Origin: Lewinellaceae bacterium | GTDB lineage: Bacteria > Bacteroidota > Bacteroidia > Chitinophagales > Saprospiraceae | Direction of reading: 5' to 3' | Assembly (NCBI GenBank): GCA_016719605.1 | Contig: JADJYW010000012.1 | Span: forward strand, 62,001 to 126,000 | Length of the DNA stretch: 64,000 nucleotides | Part shown: in pieces, positions 55,657-64,000 of the stretch | Layout of the letters: every line of letters starts with the position of its first letter | Position numbering within the stretch: position 1 is the first letter of the stretch | Program-made: the position numbers and the translations under genes | The notes under the pieces: model-generated | What the model saw: the letters and a program-made list of their open reading frames with translations, nothing else | The model's database searches: none | Told to the model about the DNA's origin: nothing

Positions 55657-56838
55657 ATGAAGGAAGTATTCATCATTTCTGCTGTGCGTACGCCGCTGGG
55701 CAGTTTCGGCGGTTCGCTGGCAGGCGTGGGCGCCACCCACCTCGGTGCAGCAGCCATCAAAGGCGCCATCGAAAAAGCCGGCGTTCAGACCGACTGGGTC
55801 ACGGAAGTGCTCATGGGCAACGTGGTCAGCGCCAACCTCGGTCAGGCGCCCGCGCGCCAGGCTGCCGTATTCGCCGGCCTGCCCGCCAATGTGCCCTGTA
55901 CCACCATCAACAAAGTGTGCGCCTCCGGGATGAAAGCCATCACCCTCGGCGCCCAAAGTATCATGCTTGGTCTCAACGACATCGTGGTGGCCGGCGGCAT
56001 GGAAAATATGTCCCAAATTCCCTACTATGTACCCAATGCCCGCTGGGGCTATAAGTATGGTGGCGGCGAATTTGTCGACGGTCTTGCCAAAGACGGCCTG
56101 ACCGATGTGTACAACCAGAAAGCCATGGGCGTGTGCGCCGATGCCACTGCCGTCAAGTATGGTATCAGCCGCGAAGCGCAGGACGCCTTCGCCATTGATT
56201 CCTACCAACGCACTGCAGCGGCCACCGAAGGTGGTATGTTTAAAACAGAAATTGTACCTGTGGCTATCCCGCAGCGTAAGGGCGACCCCGTGCTGTTTTC
56301 CGAAGACGAGGAGTACAAAAAGGTGAGTTTTGACAAAATTCCCGGTCTCCGCGCGGCTTTTACGCCCGACGGTACGGTGACAGCCGCCAACGCCAGCACG
56401 ATCAACGATGGTGCGGCAGCACTTATCCTCGCCAGTGCCGAAGCCGTGCAGAAGTACGGTCTCCGGCCAATTGCTAAAATCCGCGGCTTCGCCGATGCCG
56501 AACAGGCGCCGGAATGGTTCACTACCACGCCTACGGTAGCAGCGCCCAAGGCACTAAAAATGGCCGGTTTGCAACAGTCGGATATTGACTTTTTCGAGGT
56601 CAACGAGGCATTTGCTGTTGTTACGCTTGCCTTCGAGCAGGTACTGGGCGTGGCACACGACAGAACCAATGTGTTTGGCGGCGCTGTGTCGCTGGGTCAC
56701 CCCTTAGGTGCGTCCGGTGCACGCATCGTGACCACCCTCAGCAATGTACTTCAGCACAAAGACGGCTCGCTGGGTCTTGCCGCCATTTGCAACGGCGGCG
56801 GCGGCGCCACGGCCATCGTGATCGAGCGGATAGCATAG
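55657..56838 (+). CDS. Acetyl-CoA C-acetyltransferase (thiolase)
   Basis: A 393-residue thiolase. The acyl-accepting cysteine is C88 in NKVCASGMKA, the basic histidine is H348 in GHPLGASGAR, and the second cysteine is C378 in CNGGGGATA. FIISAVRTPLGSFGG and EVNEAFAV are further family motifs. It condenses two acetyl-CoA to acetoacetyl-CoA or cleaves longer 3-ketoacyl-CoA. Length is normal. A PlsC-type acyltransferase follows after 10 bases. Confidence 0.93.
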   Translation: MKEVFIISAVRTPLGSFGGSLAGVGATHLGAAAIKGAIEKAGVQTDWVTEVLMGNVVSANLGQAPARQAAVFAGLPANVPCTTINKVCASGMKAITLGAQSIMLGLNDIVVAGGMENMSQIPYYVPNARWGYKYGGGEFVDGLAKDGLTDVYNQKAMGVCADATAVKYGISREAQDAFAIDSYQRTAAATEGGMFKTEIVPVAIPQRKGDPVLFSEDEEYKKVSFDKIPGLRAAFTPDGTVTAANASTINDGAAALILASAEAVQKYGLRPIAKIRGFADAEQAPEWFTTTPTVAAPKALKMAGLQQSDIDFFEVNEAFAVVTLAFEQVLGVAHDRTNVFGGAVSLGHPLGASGARIVTTLSNVLQHKDGSLGLAAICNGGGGATAIVIERIA

Positions 56839-56848
56839 TTTGGCTGCT

Positions 56849-57589
56849 ATGGGTATTTTTAGAAAAATATGGGCGGTTTACGGGGTTTTGCTATTCCTGT
56901 TGCTGCTTTTTTTGGTGGGCTTTCCGGTATTGGTGGCCAATATGGCGCTGGCGCCGGGCGATCGCGCTTTGCGCCGCAACATCCATTTTCTGCACAACAT
57001 TTTTACCCCGGTCTTTCTGACCCTCGTGGGTATTCGGGTGCGCGTGGAGGGCGCCGAAAAAATAGACAGGAAGCAATCTTATTTGATCGTCGGCAACCAC
57101 AGTTCGGCCCTCGATTTCATCGTGAATGCCGAGGCATTTCCGGGGGTGTTTCAGTTTTTGGCTAAGCAGGAGCTGCACAAAGTGCCGGTGTTTGGCTGGG
57201 TGGTCAAAAAAATGTGTCTGACCGTGGATCGGAGCAGCGCCATGAGCCGCGCCCGTAGTGTGGTTCTTTTGAAACAACAACTCGCTGCCGGCTGGAGTAT
57301 TTTTATCTACCCGGAAGGCGGGCGCAACCGAACAGCTGAACCCCTCGCACCGTTTATTGATGGTGCTTTCCGAATTGCCATCCAGACCAAAGCGCCCATC
57401 GCCGTTCAGACGATCACCAACATGAAAGATATTTCCGCCACTGCCCAATCTATTGACTTGCGCCCCGGTACGGTGCGCATCGTTTGGGACGGGCCTATCG
57501 AAACAGCCAATATGACTGCGGACGATATTCCGGCACTGAAAGAACAGGTGCGGCAGCTGATGTTGGCCAGACTGAAGGGCAATTTTTAA
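56849..57589 (+). CDS. 1-acyl-sn-glycerol-3-phosphate acyltransferase (PlsC family)
   Basis: A 246-residue membrane-bound acyltransferase. The catalytic NHxxxxD motif is NHSSALD, followed by the second block KVPVFGWVVKKM and the third block IYPEGGRNRT, and PIAVQTI for the fourth. One or two N-terminal hydrophobic segments (VLLFLLLLFLVGFPVLVANM) anchor it. It would make phosphatidic acid from lysophosphatidic acid. The ATG at 56849 is preferred over a TTG nine bases upstream. Confidence 0.9.
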   Translation: MGIFRKIWAVYGVLLFLLLLFLVGFPVLVANMALAPGDRALRRNIHFLHNIFTPVFLTLVGIRVRVEGAEKIDRKQSYLIVGNHSSALDFIVNAEAFPGVFQFLAKQELHKVPVFGWVVKKMCLTVDRSSAMSRARSVVLLKQQLAAGWSIFIYPEGGRNRTAEPLAPFIDGAFRIAIQTKAPIAVQTITNMKDISATAQSIDLRPGTVRIVWDGPIETANMTADDIPALKEQVRQLMLARLKGNF

Positions 57590-57628
57590 AATATCCATCA
57601 TTTTTCATTCATCATTTATACAGGCAAG

Positions 57629-58987
57629 GTGCAGTACAAAGACAATATTCTCGAAACCATTGGCAATACGCCGTTAGTCAAACTGAACCGCGTTGTGGCG
57701 GACATTCCGGCGCTCGTGCTGGCAAAAGTGGAAACATTTAATCCGGGGCACTCCATCAAAGACCGCATGGCGCTCAAGATGATAGACGATGCGGAGGCCC
57801 GTGGCGACCTGAAACCCGGCGGCACGATCATTGAATGTACCTCCGGGAACACGGGTATGGGGCTGGCGCTGGTGGCTTGTGTGCGGGGTTATCGCGCTAT
57901 TTTTACGACTACCGACAAGCAGAGCAAGGAGAAAATGGATATTCTCAAGGCGATGGGCGCCGAGGTAATCGTGTGTCCCACCAACGTGGAACCCGACGAC
58001 CCGCGCTCGTACTACGCGGTGGCCCGCCGCCTGAGTACCGAAATTCCCAACTCATTCTGGTGCAACCAGTACGATAACCTCTCCAATCGTCAGGCACACT
58101 ACGAGAGTACCGGCCCCGAAATCTGGGAACAAACCGACGGCAAGGTCACACACATCGTGGTGGGTGTGGGCACCGGCGGCACAGTGTCCGGCGTAGCCAA
58201 ATACCTGAAGGAAAAAAATCCGAATATCCAGATTTGGGGTGCCGACACCTACGGGTCTGTATTCAAAAAATACCACGAGACCGGCATTTTCGATCCCAAA
58301 GAGATTTACCCGTACATCACCGAGGGCATTGGCGAGGATATCCTGCCGGCCAATGTGGATTTTTCCGTCATTGACCATTTTGAAAAGGTGACAGACAAGG
58401 AGGCGGCGCTCTGGGCGCGGCGGCTGGCCAAAGAAGAGGGTCTGCTGCTGGGCTACTCCGCCGGCAGCGCTATCGGTGCCCTGTGGCAGCAGCGCGACCA
58501 ACTGAAAAAAGATGATGTTGTGGTCGTCATTTTCCATGACCACGGCAGTCGCTATGTCGGTAAAATTTTCAATGATGACTGGATGCGCCAGCGCGGTTTT
58601 CTGGAGGACGAACTTCGGGTAGCCGATGTTCTGACCCGAAAAAAAGACCGCCGTTTCGTCGCCGTTCAGAAAAGCGATAGCGTACGCACGGCGTTCAACC
58701 TGATGAAAGAGCACGATATCAGTCAGCTGCCGGTTATGGAAGATGAACAGATCGTCGGCTCGGTCACCGAGAAGCAGGTACTGCACCTGCTTTTAGAAAA
58801 CCCACTGAACAATTCTGAAAAAACAGTCGGGACGATCATGGGCGAGCCGTTTCCTATGGTGCAAGACAACCTCCCGATCAGCCAACTCAACCGCTACCTC
58901 GGCAAAAATGCTCCGGCGGTTGTTGCCCGGGATCGCTCCGGCGCCCTACATATCCTCACGCCATACGATCTTATCCAGAGTATGTAA
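57629..58987 (+). CDS. Cystathionine beta-synthase (PLP domain plus two CBS domains)
   Basis: A 452-residue protein with GTG start. The PLP domain binds cofactor at K44 in NPGHSIKDR, and the phosphate loop is CTSGNTGMGLA, with VGTGGTVSG further on. Two CBS domains follow (about 335-452, with FNLMKEHDISQLPVMED and IMGEPFPMVQDNLPIS). It would form cystathionine from serine and homocysteine, and links to methionine synthase through homocysteine. Related O-acetylserine sulfhydrylases lack the CBS pair. Its stop is followed by repeat array F, with purN just after. Confidence 0.9.
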   Translation: MQYKDNILETIGNTPLVKLNRVVADIPALVLAKVETFNPGHSIKDRMALKMIDDAEARGDLKPGGTIIECTSGNTGMGLALVACVRGYRAIFTTTDKQSKEKMDILKAMGAEVIVCPTNVEPDDPRSYYAVARRLSTEIPNSFWCNQYDNLSNRQAHYESTGPEIWEQTDGKVTHIVVGVGTGGTVSGVAKYLKEKNPNIQIWGADTYGSVFKKYHETGIFDPKEIYPYITEGIGEDILPANVDFSVIDHFEKVTDKEAALWARRLAKEEGLLLGYSAGSAIGALWQQRDQLKKDDVVVVIFHDHGSRYVGKIFNDDWMRQRGFLEDELRVADVLTRKKDRRFVAVQKSDSVRTAFNLMKEHDISQLPVMEDEQIVGSVTEKQVLHLLLENPLNNSEKTVGTIMGEPFPMVQDNLPISQLNRYLGKNAPAVVARDRSGALHILTPYDLIQSM

Positions 58988-59000
58988 ACGAGCGACTCGA

Positions 59001-59087
59001 AACCCTCCAACCAGCAACCCTCCAACCAGCAACAACCCTCCAACCAGCAACCCTCCAACCAGTAACCTTCCAACCCTCCAACCAGTA
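59001..59087 (+). repeat. C-rich 15-mer leader array, array F
   Basis: Five to six units of CAACCCTCCAACCAG with small changes fill the whole gap between the cystathionine beta-synthase gene and purN, in the sense direction. The last unit ends 2 bases before the purN ATG. Confidence 0.85.
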
Positions 59088-59089
59088 GC

Positions 59090-59677
59090 ATGCACCACAT
59101 TGCCATTTTTGCATCCGGTACCGGCAGTAATGCCCGTAAAATCATCGACCATTTTGCGCATTCCCCAAATGTGCACGTCGCACTGGTTGTATCGAACAAA
59201 CCGGATGCCGGCGTATTGCACATTGCCCGGGAGCACGGGGTGCCGACGCACCTGATCAATCGGAAGAGTTTTTACGAAACGGAGGAATTGCTTGCAGTTT
59301 TGGCCGAGCATCAAGTAGATTTTATCGTGCTGGCTGGTTTTCTCTGGTTAGTACCGGCCAGTCTGGTACGCGCCTTTCCGCGTCGGATTGTCAATATCCA
59401 TCCGGCACTGTTGCCGATGTACGGTGGCAAAGGCATGTACGGAATGCATGTGCACGAGGCTGTTCGCGCAGCCAATGAAACAGAAACGGGTATCACGATC
59501 CACTTCGTGAACGAGCAGTATGACGAGGGTGACATTATTTTTCAGATGCGCTGCCCGGTGGCGCAGACCGATACGCCTGCCGACATCGCGCGCAAGGTGC
59601 AGGAACTGGAGCACCGGCATTTTCCTGATGTGCTGGACAAGATTCTCGGACAGCCTGAATACGTTGCTACCCAATGA
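59090..59677 (+). CDS. purN: Phosphoribosylglycinamide formyltransferase PurN
   Basis: A 195-residue GAR transformylase. The opening IAIFASGTGSNARKIIDHF binds phosphate. The catalytic triad is N102 and H104 in VNIHPALLP and D145 in QYDEGDIIF. It adds a formyl group from 10-formyl-THF to glycinamide ribonucleotide in purine synthesis. Length is typical. The stop overlaps the ATG of the UbiA-family gene (ATGA), suggesting coupling. Confidence 0.93.
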   Translation: MHHIAIFASGTGSNARKIIDHFAHSPNVHVALVVSNKPDAGVLHIAREHGVPTHLINRKSFYETEELLAVLAEHQVDFIVLAGFLWLVPASLVRAFPRRIVNIHPALLPMYGGKGMYGMHVHEAVRAANETETGITIHFVNEQYDEGDIIFQMRCPVAQTDTPADIARKVQELEHRHFPDVLDKILGQPEYVATQ

Positions 59678-60555
59678 CGTTGCGCAACACCATAAAACTG
59701 ATTCGGATAGAGCACTGGGTGAAGAACCTGTTTTTGTTTCTTCCGGCCTTTTTTGCTGCCCGACTGACGGAGTGGCCGGTGCTGCAAAACGCCATGCTCG
59801 GTTTTATGGCTTTTTCCCTCGTAGCCTCTTCGGTGTACGTGCTGAACGACCTGGTGGATGCGCCGCAGGATCGCAACCACCCGGGCAAGCGTTTGCGGCC
59901 CATCGCCAGCGGGGCCATCGGTCGGCACGAGGCCATCGGTATTCTGGCGTTGCTGCTGGGGATCGGTACAGCCATGGCTGCGTGGCTGAACACAACCCTG
60001 TTGCTGCTTTGTCTGCTCTATGTATTCATTAACGCGCTGTACAGTTTTTCCCTGAAACACATTGCTATCGTGGACATTAGCCTGATCGGCATGGGTTTTC
60101 TGCTCCGGGTACTGGCCGGCGGGGCTGTCACCGGGGTAGAGGTGTCGCATTGGTTGATCGTGATGACCTTTTTGCTGGCGCTCATCCTGGGTTTGGCCAA
60201 GCGCCGGGGCGAGTATGTGATCGCGACCGGAGGGCACACCTTCCGCCGCGCGCTGGAGGGTTACAACCTGCCTTTCCTCGACGTGAGCATTACCGTGTGC
60301 TCTACGGTAGCCATCGTGGCTTATCTGATGTACTGTTTTTCGCCGGAAGTGACCGGGCGGATCGGCAGCCACAATATCTACTACACGGCGTTTTTTGTCA
60401 TCGTGGGCATTTTGCGTTACCTGCAACTTGCCCTGGTATTCGACCGCACGGAATCACCCACCCGCGCGCTGCTGCGCGATGGTTTTTTGCAAATTGTGCT
60501 ACTCGCCTGGGTGGGTGCTTTTGTGTGGTTGCTTTACGCAAAGCGTTGGTTTTGA
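59674..60555 (+). CDS. UbiA-family prenyltransferase, decaprenyl-phosphate phosphoribosyltransferase-like
   Basis: A 293-residue membrane protein with about eight helices. The first aspartate-rich motif is NDLVDAPQDRNHPGKRLRP, a form typical of the decaprenylphosphoryl-phosphoribose synthase group (KNLFLFLPAFFA and IRIEHWVKN are further signs). A second polar motif is LAKRRGEYV. It would join a prenyl phosphate to a sugar phosphate, a step used for arabinan precursors in actinobacteria. Its role in this organism is not known. It is coupled to purN. Confidence 0.85.
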   Translation: MTLRNTIKLIRIEHWVKNLFLFLPAFFAARLTEWPVLQNAMLGFMAFSLVASSVYVLNDLVDAPQDRNHPGKRLRPIASGAIGRHEAIGILALLLGIGTAMAAWLNTTLLLLCLLYVFINALYSFSLKHIAIVDISLIGMGFLLRVLAGGAVTGVEVSHWLIVMTFLLALILGLAKRRGEYVIATGGHTFRRALEGYNLPFLDVSITVCSTVAIVAYLMYCFSPEVTGRIGSHNIYYTAFFVIVGILRYLQLALVFDRTESPTRALLRDGFLQIVLLAWVGAFVWLLYAKRWF

Positions 60556-60561
60556 ACGCAC

Positions 60562-61521
60562 TCAAATTTTTTCCCTGAAAAAAGCGTCGAGGTACTTGAC
60601 ACAGTGTTCGGCAACGGAGCTGGAGTTGTGTTTTCCCCTGCAAAAACCAGTAAGCGTTTGCCGGTGTTCGTGCAGAGTGGTGGCGGCTTTTTTCAGGGCC
60701 TCCTCGCTCAAGCCGTCCGCCATCAGGTAGCGTTCGCGCACGTTGCGCAGTCCGGATTCGCTAACCGGCGAAGCATACGGTGCATCTACAAACCCGCAAA
60801 AATCGAAATCGAAGGGGATTGGTATGATTACGCCGGGGGCAGTCTCGAGCAGGCGTACATTCCGGTTTTCAGAAACGCCCCAGTCGGTGTTGCCAACCAT
60901 ATACTGGAACACGCTCATGAGAGCGGCCTGGTCGGTTTGCAGGCTATCCAGCGTCAGGCCAAAGCGTTCGATTAGTGTGCCGCCGAGGCGGGCGGCGGTT
61001 TCCTCCTCGTCTTCGAGCAGAATGGCCTTCACGGTGTATTTTTTCTGGTGCAGGATGCCTGTATTCAACAAGGTAAGGTTGATGAGGCGTGCTCGGACGT
61101 GATAGGGCGTGACCTGTTCGTACATGCGGTAGGCCAGGTATTCCCGGATGACCCGCTCGTTGCCAGGCTCATCCAGCGAAGTAGGAAGCACCAGTTTGAG
61201 TTCGTTGAGCGTATCGAGGCCTTCTGCTTGCAGGATTTTTTTCTTTACCTTGATTTTTAGCGGTGGTATTTCTGAAATGCGCCGGCGGAATTTGCCACGC
61301 GGTTTTACGCCCGCACTGTACGATTTTCCATCTGCTGTAGTCAGCGTAGCAGGCTGGTAGTCCTCCATTATCTTGTTGGTGATGAGCGCTGAAATGTCGG
61401 TTGAGAGCGTCAGGTCAGGCGCATCTGTGGCAGTCAAAAATTCGAAGAGGGAGGCATTCTGGGCGGTAAGGGCGGTATTGCCAAGTGCAAGCAGTACAAA
61501 GAGGAGGATTCGTATTTTCAT
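60562..61521 (-). CDS. Secreted CotH-kinase-like protein
   Basis: A 319-residue protein with signal peptide (about 1-20, ending LTAQ). The core has KLVLPTSLDEPGNERVIREYL, GNTDWGVSENRNVRL and PFDFDFCGFVDAPYASP, a pattern found in a Bacteroidota group similar to CotH kinase-like exported proteins, where the aspartates could bind ATP-metal. Catalytic activity is not shown by sequence. The ATG at 61521 begins at the signal peptide. It converges on the UbiA-family gene with 6 bases between the stops. Confidence 0.7.
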   Translation of the reverse strand: MKIRILLFVLLALGNTALTAQNASLFEFLTATDAPDLTLSTDISALITNKIMEDYQPATLTTADGKSYSAGVKPRGKFRRRISEIPPLKIKVKKKILQAEGLDTLNELKLVLPTSLDEPGNERVIREYLAYRMYEQVTPYHVRARLINLTLLNTGILHQKKYTVKAILLEDEEETAARLGGTLIERFGLTLDSLQTDQAALMSVFQYMVGNTDWGVSENRNVRLLETAPGVIIPIPFDFDFCGFVDAPYASPVSESGLRNVRERYLMADGLSEEALKKAATTLHEHRQTLTGFCRGKHNSSSVAEHCVKYLDAFFREKI

Positions 61522-61705
61522 AAAAAAATGAACGGTGTGTTTTGCGTCCGGTGCCATAGACAGCCGGTTTCATCATTTGGTGGCACCACGCCGGACAAAA
61601 ACTGCGGTACTGTTCGACCAGAAACCCGTTCGGGCTGTCGAACGAGATTTTAGCGACGGCATTTCCTCGAAAAAATAAAAGGTGGTGTTGTATTCAAAAT
61701 CCGCG

Positions 61706-61713
61706 TACTTTTG
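61706..61713 (+). promoter_or_regulatory. -7 promoter element (TACTTTTG) of the PorE-like gene
   Basis: TACTTTTG followed by CCCC, with TTG 15 bases upstream. It leaves a leader of about 150 bases before the ATG at 61872. Confidence 0.45.
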
Positions 61714-61808
61714 CCCCATCCCGCTATCAAAAGATGGTTCCTCCACTATACTAAGTCAGGCAAGTTCGCTGTTTATGCCGTGCATTTGCTTGAAACTTAG
61801 ACTGTTTC

Positions 61809-61834
61809 GCCTGTCTCCCCTCCGACAGGCTTTT
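61809..61834 (+). terminator. Hairpin with T-run in the leader of the PorE-like gene
   Basis: GCCTGTC, an 8-base loop, GACAGGC and TTTT, 38 bases before the ATG at 61872. It has the form of an intrinsic terminator inside the leader and could act as an attenuator. Confidence 0.5.
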
Positions 61835-61871
61835 CTGATGAAACTGATTTTAACCGAAACTCAACACCGTT

Positions 61872-64000
61872 ATGAACATCACGCTCCGAGCCGTTTGGTT
61901 TGCGGCTGCATGGCTTTTCGTCATCGCCGGCCTCTCGGCCCAAACTTCCGTACAGGAAAATTTATCCCGCGCCGACAAACAATATGACCTGTATGCCTAC
62001 AACCTGGCGCTGCGCACCTATGAGCAGGTCATCAAAGAACAACCCAATAATGCCCGGGCGCTGGCTCGAACAGGCGATTGCCATTTTCAACTAAACCGCC
62101 CGCTGGAGGCGCTTACCTGGTACGAACGCGCCCTGCTGCTCAACGATGCGCCACCCGAAACCATGCTCAGTTACGGCAAGGCACTCCTGCAAACAGGCGA
62201 TTATATTGGCGCTAAAAAGTGGTTCCTCGCCTACGCCGAGGGCAATGCCACGGTCGGACAGCACTATGCTCAAATGTGCGACTTTGCCCTGCAAGCCGGA
62301 CGCCAGGAAAGCCTGTTTCAGGCCCTCAACGAGCCGATCAATACCAGCGCCTCCGACTATGCCCCGGCCTTTTACGGGAACAAATTGGCGTATAGCTCCG
62401 CGCGTACCGATATCAAGCGCAAAACCACCGCCAAAACAAGTTCCGACTGGACGGGTAGCGCGTACAATCAACTTTTTGTCACGCAGCGAAATGCAGCCGA
62501 TAACTACCTGCAAAACCCCGCTTTCCTGCGCGACGATCTGCAGAATAACTTCAACGAAGGGCCTGTCAGTTTCTCCGCCGACGGCCGCCGCGTGGCTTTC
62601 TGTCGCAACAACTTTATTGACGGAACCCGGCAGATCGCCGAAAAAGGCGTCAGCATGAGTCTGTACATAGCCGATATCGTGGACGGAAAATGGGCCAACG
62701 AACGCGCTTTCCCCTTCAACGGATCCGATTTTGCTGTTGGCTTTCCCTGCTTTTCTGCCGACGGCAACACGCTTTATTTTGCATCCAATCAGCCGGGCGG
62801 GTTCGGCGGCTGGGATATTTTTGTGACCAACTGGAATGCAGGCTCGTGGTCCGTACCGCGCAACCTCGGTGCGCCGCTCAATACCCCCGGCAACGAAGTA
62901 ACTCCGTTTTTTGACGGAAACAACCTCTACTTTGCGTCCGACTGGCACAAAGGGCTTGGCGGTCTCGATGTGTTCCGCGCTGAAATGCTGGATAATTCCG
63001 TACGCGATGTTGTCCACCTTGGCACCGGTATCAACTCTTCCCGCGACGACTATGGATTTGTTTTTGATCCTAAATCAAGCATCGGCTACCTGACGAGCAA
63101 CCGCTCCGATGGCCGTGGCAATGAGGATATCTGGCAAATTCGGAAAAAAGTAGACGAGTTTGTCATCATGGTCACGGACCCGCAACGCAACCCGATTGGC
63201 GATGTCGAAATTGATTTTGCAGCCTGCAACTCCGGTATCAAACAAACCGACGCCGGCGGCCGCTATGCTTTTGCTGTGGCTACCGGAAAAGCCGATTGCC
63301 GGGTCACCGTGCGCAAGGATGGCTACCGTGCTACGACCTTGCCGATCCAGTCGTCCGGAGAAAAGAACCTCACTGCCGTACTGGTGCCGGAGTACGGCGT
63401 CGCAGCAACCCAACCCACCGCTGCCGCGCCGCAAACCTACAGCACGACGGATATTCCGGTGCAGGCGGGTACTATAGAAAAATTTTCGGTCTATGTCAGC
63501 GATGAGCAAGGACGCGCATTGCCGGCTGCCGAACTCAACCTGACTACCTGCGGATTGGGCACCATCTACACCGATATTGCCGGCAAGGCATCTTTTTACT
63601 ATCCGATCGGGGCTCTTTGTAATTTGGTTATCCGAAAAAATGGTCTGGAAGACGTAGTCGTGCCGATTCATGCGCAAAGCACCCGCGAGATGTCCGTGGC
63701 CATGAGTGCCGATAAACGCACCAAGTTTTCCGGTATCGTACTTGATGCAAATACACGCCAAACGGTGCAAAACGTGGTTGTTACCGCCCGTAGCCGCCAG
63801 GGCGGCCACGAGACCCTGGCTTCCAGCAACGCCTCGGGCCAGTACGCGCTCCTGTTGCGCCCTTACCAGACCTATGACATTTCCTATGGCAAAGACGGCT
63901 ACCTGAATTTTGCAAGTTCGGTACAAACCGAACGCGCGACCCAGGCCGATATGGAATTGTCGCCTATAGCCATCCAACCCATGTACGGCGCGTCGCCGGC
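61872..64000 (+). CDS. PorE-like OmpA-family protein: TPR, PD40 propeller and carboxypeptidase-regulatory domains; 3' end outside window
   Basis: From the ATG at 61872 the frame is open to the window edge (709 codons). A signal peptide (about 1-22, GLSAQ) is followed by TPR units (about 25-150), with YNLALRTYEQVIKEQPNNA and DCHFQLNRPLEALTWYE-type helices. A PD40/WD40-like beta propeller (about 150-425) repeats the pattern S-x-DG-x-LYFASN and GGWDIF. From about 430 come carboxypeptidase-regulatory-like domains (NPIGDVEIDFAACNSG, KDGYRATTLP; later SGQYALLLRPYQTYDISYGK). A C-terminal OmpA domain is expected beyond the window but is not seen. This order is that of PorE, a type IX secretion component, although many Bacteroidota have paralogues. 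Confidence 0.82.
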   Translation, partial: MNITLRAVWFAAAWLFVIAGLSAQTSVQENLSRADKQYDLYAYNLALRTYEQVIKEQPNNARALARTGDCHFQLNRPLEALTWYERALLLNDAPPETMLSYGKALLQTGDYIGAKKWFLAYAEGNATVGQHYAQMCDFALQAGRQESLFQALNEPINTSASDYAPAFYGNKLAYSSARTDIKRKTTAKTSSDWTGSAYNQLFVTQRNAADNYLQNPAFLRDDLQNNFNEGPVSFSADGRRVAFCRNNFIDGTRQIAEKGVSMSLYIADIVDGKWANERAFPFNGSDFAVGFPCFSADGNTLYFASNQPGGFGGWDIFVTNWNAGSWSVPRNLGAPLNTPGNEVTPFFDGNNLYFASDWHKGLGGLDVFRAEMLDNSVRDVVHLGTGINSSRDDYGFVFDPKSSIGYLTSNRSDGRGNEDIWQIRKKVDEFVIMVTDPQRNPIGDVEIDFAACNSGIKQTDAGGRYAFAVATGKADCRVTVRKDGYRATTLPIQSSGEKNLTAVLVPEYGVAATQPTAAAPQTYSTTDIPVQAGTIEKFSVYVSDEQGRALPAAELNLTTCGLGTIYTDIAGKASFYYPIGALCNLVIRKNGLEDVVVPIHAQSTREMSVAMSADKRTKFSGIVLDANTRQTVQNVVVTARSRQGGHETLASSNASGQYALLLRPYQTYDISYGKDGYLNFASSVQTERATQADMELSPIAIQPMYGASP

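Larger units (their letters stand above)
61522..61871. other. Intergenic region between divergent genes
   Basis: These 350 bases hold no gene. A hairpin with GTTCGAC/GTCGAAC arms lies at 61612-61643 and contains CCCGTTCGGG inside. A -7 box lies at 61706 and a terminator-like hairpin at 61809-61834, in the leader of the PorE-like gene. Confidence 0.6.

Overview
The window looks like a chromosomal segment of a Bacteroidota bacterium, most probably of the Saprospiraceae type (inference). The pointers are a gliding-motility lipoprotein GldD, a chitinase with a type IX secretion (Por) sorting tail, a PorE-like TPR/PD40/OmpA-family protein, Bacteroidota -7 promoter elements (TANNTTTG, here often TACCTTCG), almost no Shine-Dalgarno sequences, and a moderately GC-rich genome. 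No plasmid, phage or integrase genes were seen.

Layout. 1-9 kb: a secreted vanadium-haloperoxidase-like protein with a MopE-type tail (cut by the window edge), a GH2 beta-galactosidase-like enzyme, a B12-binding radical SAM protein, a small antitoxin-like ORF and an N-terminally extended GAPDH. 9-14.6 kb: small genes (methyltransferase, PhnA-like zinc ribbon, PepSY-like plus DUF2490 pair, two unknowns), a 167-bp MITE-like inverted repeat and a REP-associated tyrosine transposase (RAYT) with REP-like sequence inside its own coding region. 14.9-20 kb: cobalamin-dependent methionine synthase in two frames, and a MacB-type permease. 20.1-37.7 kb: a Wzx/Wzy-type exopolysaccharide locus (aminotransferase, UDP-sugar dehydrogenase, PHP tyrosine phosphatase, two Wza-like lipoproteins, Wzc-like tyrosine kinase, flippase, polymerase, six glycosyltransferases, FkbM methyltransferase, WcaF acetyltransferase). 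The priming glycosyltransferase lies apart at 52.5 kb. 37.7-64 kb: housekeeping and envelope genes (tRNA-Met, GH18 chitinase, NUC1 nuclease, gldD, CcoI-type copper ATPase, thioredoxin, SQR-like flavoprotein, AraC regulator, cobalamin adenosyltransferase, YebC, Der, histidine kinase, thiolase, PlsC, cystathionine beta-synthase, PurN, UbiA-family transferase, and the start of a PorE-like protein).

How the genes connect. In the EPS locus DegT and UDP-sugar dehydrogenase make sugar precursors. The priming transferase and the glycosyltransferases build the repeat unit, Wzx and Wzy flip and polymerise it, and Wzc, CpsB and Wza control length and export. MetH, the cobalamin adenosyltransferase and the B12-type radical SAM protein all point to cobalamin use, and the cystathionine beta-synthase shares homocysteine with MetH.

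The most unusual layer is non-coding. Arrays of a 15-base C-rich unit (consensus CAACCCTCCAACCAG) fill the leader immediately before the start codon of six unrelated genes, always in the sense orientation. A 33-bp palindrome family (five copies) mostly sits just after stop codons. REP-like and MITE-like elements are also present.

Caution: at least eleven apparent frameshifts occur, eight of them between 27.6 and 33.9 kb and one in the essential gene der. Many are therefore probably consensus errors rather than real pseudogenes.
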